Shown: positions 27,980-40,282 of the stretch, piece after piece
Numbering within the stretch: position 1 is the stretch's first letter
Layout: every line of letters starts with the position of its first letter
Source: Saccoglossus kowalevskii
Taxonomy: Eukaryota; Hemichordata; Enteropneusta; Harrimaniidae
Assembly: GCF_000003605.2 (NCBI RefSeq)
Contig: NW_003156733.1
Location: 756,431 to 820,430, forward strand
DNA: 64,000 nucleotides
Reading direction: 5' to 3'
Notes under the pieces: generated by a model
The model's database searches: none
Told to the model about the DNA's origin: nothing
Seen by the model: the letters and a program-made list of their open reading frames with translations, nothing else
Program-made: the position numbers and the translations under genes

Positions 27980-28990
27980 TGAATGACAGGTTTTCTAATC
28001 ACGAACTACAGAGTATTGTCTTAGATTAAGAAGAAACCTCAAGTACAGTCATTTAATGATGGACTGTTTCCTTACCGATCATGGGGTTCTGGATCAACAC
28101 GTGGTCAAATTCAGCTTTCTCAGCAACGAACCAGCATAGAAAATAGAATACTTGAGCAACATCTTACGATTCTCCAATGGTGAACACATTGAATATTCCA
28201 CCCATCACAATAATATGCACACATGGCATGGTGGCCGACACCATTCGATGAACCTGTCCAGTGTAATGCGCAGATATCAATGTTGTGAAATCACGCTAGA
28301 CACCCGGTTTCCAGCTGTTTACCCATACTCGTATTCTGTGGTTCACAACAGCTAACTATGTGTACTATGAACGTCTCTTGCCAATTAGCAACATACGCTG
28401 CCTCGAGTCATATCAACAGTGGCACTGGAGTCTCATACGCCTATTTGCCTTGTAACTCCCGGCATGAAAATCAGATTTTATGTCACATCCAGTCACACCG
28501 ACGTTTGAGGTCATTTACCAGGTATTCTCAAACGATGGATAGATCAGAAATGATTTACCAGATCCTGGCTGGTCATCAGTGTGATACCTTTATATGTTAA
28601 CAATATTGCCACTTGTCGCCTGTCATTTAAGATTGTATTTGCAATAGCTATGGCTCCCGCTGATGCCCGTATACACAAAGTAGATCGACAATGCATGGAT
28701 TGACAAACTCACGGCTGCAGTTTGGCAATTTGGGACGTTGCAATCAGAGACCCAATTAATATGGACAATTTTATCTTCAATCCACTAGACTGCCACTTAA
28801 TAATCCAATCATTGAAACAGGTGAAGATCATATGTCATGATGACCTTTACCCTATATTTGTGATGGCGTGATTAACAAGATAATTTAATCACCTGGGACT
28901 GCCGCCGTGATTACCGACCCCCATCGAAGATGAGGCATTTCCTCATCACTCATAGACGAGCCTGATGATAATAATAATAATAATCAACTT
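27980..28990. other. GC-richer island without a recognisable gene
   Basis: About 1 kb with visibly higher G+C and sequence complexity than its surroundings. Two consecutive plus-strand frames (28152-28355 and 28358-28600) are nearly adjacent but match nothing I know. It may be a decayed mobile element or exons of an unrecognised gene; I found no terminal repeats. Confidence 0.35.
28965..28984. repeat. (ATA)n microsatellite
   Basis: Short run of ATA triplets (gataataataataataat) at the end of the GC-richer island. Confidence 0.85.
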
Positions 28991-31481
28991 CCCTGTTATC
29001 ATTCGCAACGTCTCGTGAGATAAACAGCACTGACACGTCAATATTAGCTGCTTCTGCAAGTCGGATACACAAGTCGGGTATTGTGAGCAATATTCGACAT
29101 TATCAAATAATGTGTTAGATAATAAGAGTTGGTTAATTACACTTTGCTAGACGACTCATAACACTGACAACAGCTCTCCTCGTCGTGGAGTTTATCCTAA
29201 AATCCAAACGTATTACAAGATATGTATAATCCTGAATTATTATTATCTTGACTGACGTCACGACAATATTGATAGCGTGTATATGCTATAAGATACGCTG
29301 ATTTGTTATTTTTAATATGCAGATTCAGATTCCCCAATAATTATTTATTTATTTCACTGTATATATAATATCATTATTTACGTTGATGCCCGGCATAGTG
29401 TAACGCAGGTATGTGGAAACAAATTATATCTTTGTATGTGTATATTCAACGTTTATAACAAAAATGTGCGTACAAAGAAACCGGTGTTCTCATAGTCATT
29501 TTGATAACGAAGATGAACTGTTTTTTTCATTACTGCGTGTCATTTTTTTCCCTTATAAGCTATGCATGATAAGGAGCGTTGGTCCACGTAAGAACTGAAT
29601 ATTCATATTGATATTTCAGTGTTCTCTCTGTGAAACGAAGTGTATGACTGAACATACACATATTGTTAGAGTTTTTTACATATCTCCGTGGAGAGAATGC
29701 CACAAAGAAATGAGCGCTACTGTTTATTTCCCCCGTGGCAAGCACGTAATCATGAAGTCTAACGACTGTCAATATCTGGATGTCACCTAAATGTTTGCAT
29801 GAATGCACGGTATGAACACACATAATGTGGCACGAAGACGTAATCAAGTGTGACATTCGCGAAATAGAAAAAAAATATCACCAAACAATTTATATAAAAA
29901 GAACAGTAAAATTGCACATATGTACTTATGTTGTCGTACTCCGTCATGCCTGTTACTATGATAACCTATTCAAAATACACTGATTACAAAGTTTACATCA
30001 TGTTCATCACATGACGACGATTTTGATAACATATTGTACGCGACGATACGTGACCGTATAACACTTCCGTTAGATTAGTCTGTGACGTCAAAATAAACTC
30101 GCTGATTCTCTGGCGTTGTTATTATGCGTTAGCATACAACGTTGTTAGGAAATAGTCTCCTGATGAAATATCTGGTAGGACTGCATTCATATCCTGGATA
30201 TATAATCAAGTGATCGGGTAATCCACTTGATAGGGGAAAAAGTCATCTACAACCAGGGCGCTGAATGTTAAGCCACGTATGATTCATGACCACTGTTTAT
30301 TATCACTGTCGTCTTGCAAAGCTGCAACGGTAAAGGCACTTCAGTTGTATCTCATTTGTGCTATTCCCAAATAATTGTTATTATGCCTATTATCTCTCTC
30401 AATTACTATGTATGTATGAATTATTTAATGTAACCTCATTTTCATTGGTCGAGCTCAGGAATATAATTTTTGATTGTGTTGATAATTTTATAAAATCAAT
30501 TCCTAACTCCTTCCCAAACAATTATCGATCACATTGCTAACTGAATTACATTGGCCTCCCGTGATACCTTTTCAATAATTTACTTAAAAAAATATCCAAT
30601 GTAAATGCATGTGTATGCATCGTAGTCTGTTGTCTAAATATTGACACAATTGTTCAGCGGTATTTTTGAGTTGCTTTCCCACCCACGTGAGTTGAGATTA
30701 GACTGTCGAGAGACAGGGTAGTGTCGCCCTACAGTTTTATGCATGTTTTGCATTTCCCGTAAAGAGTGATTACATACATTTTAGAAATTCCTTTGCAAAC
30801 GCAGAATGATTTTATCAGGTGTATCATTCTTACGTTTATAGCTATAAAGTACTATAGGTCTCAGGAATGACTATGACATGAGAACACTTCATGACACTAC
30901 ATACAAGATCAAAATCCGTCAAACGAGACCTAAACATGAATTACCCTATTATTTATCATGGTAGATATAAGTGAGTTATTCGCGAAGTTAGACTTGAATA
31001 AACGAGTGAACTAATGTGCACACTTTTCGAGCGGCAACTCAAACACGAATGAATTATTCTGATATTGTTTCGTGTGTTTCAATAAAATATCATTTATCAA
31101 TTATTCAAATCATATCTCATCATATCTCATACAAATCTTCATTGGTATCCTAAGCCGGGAAGCGTGCGTGACTTTGAAATCATTTGTGAGGATGTTTGAA
31201 AATACAGTACATCGTGGCAAAATTCATATATCAGAGCAGTTGTTAAGAATCTATTTTAATGCGATCCACGAAACGCGTTGCTGGAGATTGTCCGTTGATC
31301 GCATTACAGTTTTAGTATCTTATATGGAGGCCTGTAGATTGGGTCTTATGTGAACTGGTAAACCTGACTTACAGTATGTGTAATTGCCACACAGTTTACA
31401 ACAAAATCCCAGAGAAATTTTTACTGATATATAACTGATAAATATTTTATATAAAAAATCTGTAACCAGTGTTTTTAAACC

Positions 31482-31499
31482 TATATATATATATATATA
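31482..31499. repeat. (TA)n microsatellite
   Basis: Nine TA dinucleotides in AT-rich intergenic DNA. Confidence 0.92.
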
Positions 31500-32359
31500 A
31501 TAAATAGAAAGTTAAATGTTCTAGAAATGATATGGGATTCGGAATAGACTTCTGTAACATCACTGAAAAGAAGTGTGTTACTCTTTGCACTGTTTGCCTG
31601 TATATAGTAGTTTCATAATACAAAACTACAAAGACGCAATATATTAATTAATAATATTAAGTGTTGATTTGTGTCAAGTCATGTCATGCTGTGCTATTTT
31701 ATCTCATATGGCAGTCCACATTTTGACATGAAGACAATGCCCATGCTCATTCTGGAATCCAATGTTTATTAACATATATATGTACTGAAATGTATGTAAT
31801 GCACACAACAAACATTATGTAACGTACATTTCAAAGGTCAAGGTAAATAAAACCTATCGATTTTAGGAACAAAAATGATAATACGCTGCTAAATATGCAT
31901 GTCGATTATGATAGCAAATTACCATGAAACAAATAGATTGTTATTTTTAATATATGCTTTACAGACGCAATGCTGCGCAAGGTACACTTAGCCGCTGACT
32001 AATGTATTTCCCATCCTTTGTTAAGGACATTACGTATATTCATTGCTCAATGTTAGCATATGAAGAGTGGACTGGACTTTTTGGGTTCGTTTGTTCCAGG
32101 ATCGGATTCTGAATATTGTCATTTGGGGTAAATACCCTAACAAGCCTTGCCTTAGTTTTTTTTTATATTTTCTTTCTCATGCAAATTTATTGTGCAAAAT
32201 AGAGAAATCGATTTCAGAGAAGTGAAATGCATATTTTAGCGGCATTATAACATGTACTGCTATTTTCACGAATATATTACATCAAGTATGTTTATGTGAT
32301 ATGACATGCAACATATTAAAAATCTATTGTAATGGATACAAATAATTTAATTTTAATTT

Positions 32360-32619
32360 CAGCTTTTGTCGTCGAAAAAAATAGACAGTACTTAAAAAAT
32401 CTTGTTTCAATGATCCGATCTGACATTTGGGTTGCAGCATCTCTGTACCAATGGAATATAGAGAAACTGAATGCAATCGGTCACGTGGTTTTGTTGCCGT
32501 CGTGGTTTGAATATGAAGATAAAGAGCTCTCATTTAGAGATGTGACATGTGCGATATACCATGAGTTGAATTCAACATTAACAGAAAAAAACAAAAAACA
32601 TTTGGCTACAAATGTGTGA
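32360..32619 (+). other. Unassigned open frame behind a splice-acceptor-like site
   Basis: A T-rich tract ending aatttcag at about 32360 is followed by an open frame to a TGA at 32617-32619, about 85 codons. The peptide has a balanced composition (for example SDIWVAASLYQWNIEKLN) and is not low-complexity, but I recognise no domain. No clear AATAAA follows closely. It could be a terminal exon or a chance frame in AT-rich DNA. Confidence 0.2.
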
Positions 32620-32850
32620 GATTTGGATTTCTGTGACGTTGTTCAATGCTTTAATACGCCTGTAGCTGTTTTTGGATTAACATGACAATGTATCTCCTGT
32701 ATTTGATATCATAAGTCGTCTCAATTTATTTAATTAATATAAGGCCAGAGGCCACGTGTCGCCAAAAGCCGACACCGATAAATGCTCACTGTTTCCGTGT
32801 AATGATTCTTGTCTAGCTGCGTAACCTAGATACAAATTCAGACAATCGAG

Positions 32851-32870
32851 TCAAGTCAAGTCAAGTCAAG
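32851..32870. repeat. (TCAAG)4 microsatellite
   Basis: Four perfect copies of the pentamer TCAAG. Confidence 0.92.
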
Positions 32871-35800
32871 CGAATAGTTAATTTGCGGTATCACAGTTTC
32901 ACAATATCAGACGTTGTATTGATGCGGGTAGACATCATGTACTTATGTACCGACATTATTAACAGAATAATGTTATTTTTTTGTCACAACAAAATATGTC
33001 ATTTATTCTCACGTTTTTGTGGCAATCATTGTTTATGAGTTGTCGTTAAGCGTGTTTTATTAGATTTTTGTTTTTGTTCACAACAGGATTTCCGTAAATG
33101 TACTGCAATTGTCGCCAATCGTGCAATCATGTGTAAGTACTGAAAAACAGTTGCGGGTTACCTGCTGAATGTTCATCTCTGCGTTAAAACCTCTAAATGA
33201 AAAGGGGGTAAACATTTGGTAAAACGTCTCCGAAAATATGCCTTGTTTTTAAAACAGTTGCCAGATACATATAATAATAACGGGGCGTCGTCGGCGCTCC
33301 ACGAAGTGGTCCGGACCGAGCTAGTGCGGATACCACGGACTGGAATGTGCACGAAAGAGAAGGAACTGTGCGTAAACATTCCAAAACTTCCTTAGTGTAC
33401 GTGTACGCAAAGAAAGACAATCTCGGTTACAGGGCTTGTACACTTGTTGAATTCTTTCCCAGCGGCAACAAAGGTGTGAACTAGGTCAGTTACGAGAAAA
33501 GAAAAAAAAGATGGTTTTCACCCTATTGTAGATAAAAAGACGAACCAAGCTGTGGGAACTGGCCTCTAGATTAGTTTATTGGCGGATTTGACAGCCCTGG
33601 TTGGTCATGCTAACATGTTAATAGCAGGATTCGTTAGAAGGACGTCCCCGAAAATATGTCCAGTATGATTCACAAATTTGATATATGACGTTCCCGACAA
33701 TTTTAAAACTACAAATGTGTCTCGAAGTAAATAAATTGAAAGATACCGCGACAAATGTTATGTTCCTAAAAATATTCCCGCAGTAAAATTAATAGTGATC
33801 GACAACATTACGTAAAAGGAAAATGTATGTGTGTCCGTGTTCAAGACCTTTACTATATCAGCCTGTAATAACGTAATGCATGATGTTAGCCTACGAAAGT
33901 ACCACCTTCGGTTGAAATGATAACAGCTGTGTACCAAGTAAACAACTGGGCGGACCATGCACATTACATTTCCCATGAGACACTGGTGCTATTTAGGGGA
34001 TAGCGGATCCGCACTTTAAGTATAGTAATATACTATATAGTGTACACATTGACAAACGGAATCTTACAAAGGTTACCAAGTTATAAATTAAAAAAAAAAA
34101 ATAAACAAGGCAAACTCGCTGAGCCATTGTATGTATAAATTATCTTAGAAGTGTTTGCTATATTTATCACGCTTTTCGTTGGCGTGTGTTCTAACAATTG
34201 TCTACTATGTAACACCGATTTTTAAGCTACAGCTGGAATAATTAGGAAAACAAAAACTTCACAGTTTGTTTGCTCTACATTTCTATATCATTGACCAAGA
34301 ATCACACTAGAGATAAAAAGAAGCAGTTCACCTCTCTCGGAAAACGACGGCAAGTTGTCTACATTTTTTTTGATAAACTTTTAAGATAATATCTAGATCC
34401 ATTAAGCGTTATCGCAAAACAAATGTATCTAACACGATTTTCTAAATTAAGAAGTACTTTCAGTCGATCAAAACTTGGGCTAGTTTAAATGAAAGTTTAA
34501 ATTGCATATTAGGAAAATCTCACTGCGAGTATACTCTATGCATTCACCTGACATAGATAGAATAAAACTAGATCTCTCATTTAGTTTTGGCAATGCATTT
34601 TGATGTCTGAACAACCTGTATTTTTTTTATATTTTAGTTCATACTTTGTTGCATGACAAATGAATGTCAGCTATATTTGATCGTAGGGCACTTGGATTCA
34701 ATGTCAAAATAAACCTGTTTTGTTTTGACAAAAATGGCAGTTTCACTCAGTTCTCCAATTAGTATACAATGGAAATCGTGAAAATCTAACAAACTGGTTT
34801 CGCCGGCTTGAGAATACAAAATTATATTGACAAAAACACCATAAAGTAACATTACGAAATCGTAGAACGAGCGATTAATGTACATATACACGCTGTCGCC
34901 TTATATATTGACATTACCTACATTAACTTGGTAACACATGCATTGGCCAATCTCAAATCTAAACAACGTATGCATAATGAGGTTATACATGTTGTAACGC
35001 ATATCTGAATTTTGCAATTTAATTACTCAAAATAAAGAAGACAAAAAAGGTTGATTAGTATGCTGAGGCAGAGAGCCACTTATATTATGCGGAGGTTGTG
35101 ATTACATTTGCCAGACATTCCGAACTCACCCTAATGAAGTGAGCTGACGTTTCAGTTCATAGAGGTAGCAATTGAAAGCATTCGGAAAGTAAACACACAC
35201 TTATGTGGTACAACCACGCACTCACTAATCAGGAACAGCGGTCGATGTCAATCTTATTTTAGTTTAAATAAACTGTTTATATCACTAAACCGAACCTGAA
35301 AATGAGAGCCTGTTCATCACCTCCACTAAATGTTCGATAAATGATAGTATCGCATGTGTGCACACACACCTTCTTTCGGTTTCAACGTAAAGCGTCAATA
35401 ATTAAAAAGTTTTGATTATATTAAAACATCTTTGACTTTTTTAACTTGGAGATTCGCCCGCAAAACTAGACACTATATTGATTAACAAACTAGTGTAATT
35501 AAATTACATTTGTTATGTAACTTGATAGTTCAATGAATTACTTGTGGAACCGTACAAGGGAAGAGAAGTGCGTAAATGATGTACGAAATGCAGTAGAGAT
35601 CATTATTTAGGCGTTTAAGATTTCGTTATCAATAATCAGTTCTCCTTTTAATTTCCATACCCAAAAATGAAATAACCTGACTACCAATATTCTGTAAATG
35701 AACAATATTGGGCTTGTAGTTTAAACATTCAATAGTGTTGATTCACAGTCAGTCGTTTGTCAGTTCTGATTAGATTACATAAGTGCATTATTATTTCAGG

Positions 35801-36678
35801 ATATAGATGTGCGTAGTCAGCATTTTACTTCCGTTTGCAGATAATTTCACAACGTAAAGCAAATCAGCTAAGTACAATACTGTGATAGGTTTTGTAACAT
35901 TTCAATCGTATTGATTGCTTGGAATAACATGCTCGCAATGCTAATACCACCACGTACATATTATATTACAAATAATTAAAAACATTTGTGCTTTGAACAA
36001 ACACTTTCAGTGTAATGTCCGTATCGTTGAAATGCTATGTCAGTATTAAATTCGCGTTATGAATTATAATATGATGCCAATTTGAATAGTCTGTCACGTG
36101 ATGCAGACGTAACCAAGATCTTAGACAACAGGAAAGGCATGATAACCTCCATAGGGGCTGGCTAATCTAATCTAATCCTTTGAAATTCGATAAGGACTGT
36201 TAGGAGATATTTAAAGTGTCACTTTCAGAAATGGCTATGACAGCTCATACATACACTAACTTCTTTAATTAGCTCAGTGGTTAAAAAAACAAACAAACAA
36301 ACAGGCAGACTTAACAGAGTTATAAATTTCTGTAATAATTGTCTTTGTCGTAAAACTGACAAATGAAGAAAATGTACTTTTTTCATTTCCAAGGGTATGA
36401 TTCTCCTATTGTATATTATTATACATCTGTAACGCCATAAGTTACAGCGTGCCGTAATGTTGCGGTACTGCACTGGGTATTTTCATCCTACCATATTAGG
36501 AAACGCAAATTCCAAATATGGAACGATTACGTGCGTAAGCTTCCTCTAATAATAAAAACAAACATGGCTACCCCCAGGCTTTGTCCAGAACCCACACAAT
36601 AAATAAAATAAAATGTGGATTTCGGCATTCCCATGATGGTGATGGTGTATTCCTTGGTGGTGTAGATGTATAATAATA

Positions 36679-36773
36679 AGGTTATTACGAGAATACTGCA
36701 ACGTATGCACTCAGACAGTTCGCTTCGGTCGATACTCCGCTGTACTGTCCTTGTAGTATCCTTGTAATAACCT
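36679..36773. mobile_element. Small MITE-like inverted-repeat element
   Basis: Arms aggttattacgagaatact (36679-36697) and agtatccttgtaataacct (36755-36773) are reverse complements apart from two mismatches, with weaker pairing continuing inward. The loop is GC-richer than its surroundings. The total is about 95 bp. No clear target duplication, so its class is unknown. Confidence 0.5.
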
Positions 36774-39105
36774 CATAGTAAAATAAATGTTCTGAACTAA
36801 CGATGTTTCTTTAAAATAATATTAAGGTGGGTCAATTTTAAAGTACGTTATTATATTATATTCCACATGCAATAATAAAATACTGTCTGATAATAGACAA
36901 AAAGTTTCATGTACATACACGATTGTATGTATGAATGTTTCTGTAAACCAAAAAATCTGTTTCGCAAAAATTTAGCCAGGCACGGTTGCACAATGATACG
37001 TATAGCCTATGTAGCACAACACTCTGTGAATAAACTTGAACTAGTCCGTTGGGATATTTTTCCCATTTTGTATAAACTAATGAATTTTAAGAAATCAGGT
37101 AGTAAAATCATTCCGAATAATTCAATCATCCAACTAAAAGAAATTATACTATCCCAAACGTGTTAACGTGGAACGTATGGTCATGTAGATGCAGGCAAAG
37201 AAAATACAATCTAACAATGTAACGAGTGACTGCGTTACAATAATGAAAATGTGTACCATACGAGTATTAGATAAATTTCTTCGAAATTGCCTCTGGAATT
37301 AAAAATAGAAAACAGTTTACTTTTTTTTTAATTTTACGTGAGTGGCCTGTTGGATTATTTATACACGGTGATGCTTTAATCATTCCGAACTTCGAATGAT
37401 AAGGCATTGCATCTATGCAGCAGCAGCAGCTGGAGGCATGGTGCGTTATTTGAGCAAATATTAATATTAATTGAAAAGATTTAAAAGAATATCGCTGAAG
37501 TAATATTATCTAGTTTATGATGTACAGCGAACAGTGTGAATAAAATATACGCAATGAGAATATTGAATAGTTGTTCCCAGGCGTGATCTTGATAAATGAC
37601 ATTTTAGTGGATGGTTGAGAACAAACCGTCTGGGTAAATTTGTTGTAAATATAGTATCCAACAAAATAGAATTGACAAGCATATATTCCAAATACCGAGG
37701 CACACATATGGAAACTAGTTAAGAAGTGTTTTCCAGACCGACCGCATTGCGGTAACGATGATATTGAATTCGACGACGCTGTATATAATATAAAATGTGT
37801 GCACAGTCGGAATCCTTCACCGATGACGCGTACGATAAAACGCCGGCATATGACTACCTATCAAAACTGAAATGCTGATCAAATAAATACCCAGACTACT
37901 TTTTGCACAAATACTTTGATATTATACAAACGTATAAAGAATTTAACTTGGCCTAATATTCGAACCATCCAATCAAATTGTGTCCCACAGCCCCAGGAAA
38001 AATCAAATATTAAAATAGTTTAGCAACAAAATACTTAATTAACCATATTTATTTTTCTAAAGTAAAAATACGCATGTATATGTTATTCGATGAACGGCAT
38101 CTCAAATTACGCAACTCAGACTCAATATGACCTAAAACCAGGAATCGTTGCCACTAAGTTAAAAGTGACGAGTTATAAAGTAACACCGATATTGTGGACA
38201 CGTGGGTATACTTCATCAACTGATTTCCTATTCATTACAATTTCTATACGAGTTGTATTTCTATACGTCTTATATTTGAGCCATATATGATATCGCCAAG
38301 AGATTTATTGTTATTGAATTGGAATAAATGAACAAACCAGTCACTAACATGTCTGTTTATAATGCTGGTATGTAATCAACAACTTGATATATGTCACTGA
38401 TACATGGGTTATATATTACTCGCCAAATCTGACATATATTTAAACGAAAAATATTATTGCGTTCGTAAATTGCGTATCATAGAGATGTAAAAGAGTGTCG
38501 ACAATGCGTAGATACACCAGTTACGCAACTCCATGTGTTTATATATTCAATATAGCAGTGAAAACATACCAATAATATATTATTGCAATTGAACGAGTTG
38601 AAGTAATAATTTGTGTAGTACCTTGTTAAATGTTCAAATATAGCTTAAATGGCAACAATTCCGCGTGTCTGTGCGGGTGTTATACAGCAACACAAATACA
38701 AAAAAACACAACGAAATACGTCTTATTAGTGTTTTCGCTGCAGCTCTGTGCCAATTATTGTAAATCGCTTGTTCTAGGGCTTATTTTGTTTTACTTCTGA
38801 AACGCCCAGAGGGGGTCGGTACAGTAAGGTTTTGTAATTTCCGATTGAAATATTTTTTTTCTCATCGTTATTGATCAGGAAATAAAGGACGAGTCCAATA
38901 ATTATGTTATAACAGGACAATTATGGGGATTCGTGCTAGGATGAGCGAGACGCACACGCACCTGTTATCAAATACTGACAATTTGAATATATTTAAATGT
39001 ATTTGTATGTATATGTATTGTTTAGTTCTTCTTCAGCACATAAACGTTGCACTACTGGTTCGTTCTACTAATTGCGTGATTTATTGATGAATATGTTTGT
39101 CACTT
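36774..39105. other. Intergenic, nothing recognised
   Basis: AT-rich; a (CAG)4 run near 37420 and short frames only. Confidence 0.6.
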
Positions 39106-39732
39106 TGTAAGGCCTGCTTATCGCAATTGAGAACGGCCACCCATAGAACTCACACTGGACAGGAGGTCTTTCACTGCTGGTATGGGGTAGACAAGTCAAT
39201 AGTACTGGAAATGAAATACACACACGCCAAAATATCGAGTTAAAGCTCCTGGCTACCTCTCAAAATAAAAAAAAATACAATGAATAAAGTCACTAAAATA
39301 GGGGATTGCGTAGGGAAGTTTGCATTGGTGATAACTCACAGTCCCAGGATGTATTATTGGACGACAGTCAGTGGCTTCTGCAACACAACAACGGAGAAAT
39401 ACAGGAGTCTTGCTTGCAGAGGAACGCCTGAGATCGCAGAGCTGTTCATACAATTCTCACAGAATGATAGTTGTAGCCTGTATCACTTGTCAAACAATGT
39501 CGTAGCAGAACACACAGGAAAGCAAGTTGAAATGACGGACACCAAGTTGGAATGATCGACCCCAAACTGTCCTGAGTCTGTCCAATTTATAGGCAGTGAC
39601 ACCACTTGGGTTTCCACATAAGCCAATCAGGATGTAATCTTGCTAGCAGCTGTGTCACGTAGGCAACTCAGTAGATCATAAACATCCTTTGTTATTCAAA
39701 TAACAACACACCTGGTAGATTCCAATTCTCCA
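39106..39732 (-). mobile_element. Probable solo LTR of an LTR retrotransposon
   Basis: A 627-bp block, richer in G+C than its surroundings, starts TGTAAGG and ends TTCTCCA, so it has TG...CA termini. It is flanked on both sides by the 5-bp direct repeat CACTT (39101-39105 and 39733-39737), as expected of an integrase-made target duplication. Read on the minus strand, a TATAAAT box lies about 142 bp in, with a CCAAT box about 30 bp further 5', consistent with a U3 promoter. No internal region, primer-binding site or second LTR is seen, so it looks like a solo LTR left by recombination. The intact target duplication suggests it is not very old. Orientation is less certain because no minus-strand AATAAA was found. 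Short open frames inside it are not treated as genes. Confidence 0.6.
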
Positions 39733-39737
39733 CACTT

Positions 39738-40235
39738 CCATTTGCAGGTTTTGAGGTAACATGACAAAAACATGAAATGAACGATGCTGACAAGTCCAAC
39801 AAATTAGAATTATTTCTCCTTGCGGCCTGTGGTTCTCTAATACATAATCAGTTATCTACGCTGTGATTATAATATCGCCTTTATATGTGACGTGCAAGTC
39901 AATTGGAGTAGAGAGTAGGACCTCTTGTACCTTCATAAATGAAAACATAATTGTACATTGCGAGATTGTTGTAATTTCGTTGATTGGTCAATTGAACAAT
40001 TGTTGAAGGTTGACCTCTATACGAACAAATCAGTGTTTTGTAGCAGCCCTGTAAATTTCGATGTGCGTAGCCGACTACTGCACATGCGCAATACACCGTC
40101 CTTAGTGAGTTTCTATCTATTCTAGCCAAACGTTGCGGTAATTCGTTTGTATCACCGGGCCACTTACCCGTCACGTTCCTCTTGTTGGTTCGTATGCACT
40201 TAAAAGATATATTTCAACTGGGACATTTCATTACA
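39738..40235. other. Proximal upstream region of GPCR-2
   Basis: About 500 bp between the probable LTR and the coding exon, expected to be intron and possibly promoter sequence. It contains an NRF1-like cacatgcgcaa near 40080. No upstream exon could be assigned. Confidence 0.4.
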
Positions 40236-40266
40236 TTCTGATTTCATTGTTCATTTCAATTCACAG
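40236..40266 (+). other. 3' splice site of a 5'UTR intron, GPCR-2
   Basis: A T-rich tract (cattgttcatttcaattcacag) ends in AG at 40265-40266, with a CTGAT branch-point-like sequence about 27 nt before it. Exactly 16 nt separate it from the ATG at 40283, as in GPCR-1. This implies a spliced upstream non-coding exon and an ancestral 5'UTR intron kept through the duplication. The upstream exon is not identified. Confidence 0.72.
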
Positions 40267-40282
40267 ATCTGATCAGATAACG

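Larger units (their letters stand above)
29000..36678. other. Intergenic, no supported gene
   Basis: AT-rich with TA and TCAAG microsatellites and one candidate frame at 32.36-32.62 kb. A GC-rich patch at 33.28-33.34 kb is open on the minus strand in two frames but has no recognisable product. Confidence 0.55.

Noticed and set aside
39253-39555. Opposed open frames of 66 and 91 codons
   Set aside because: Both lie inside the probable solo LTR, which is non-coding.
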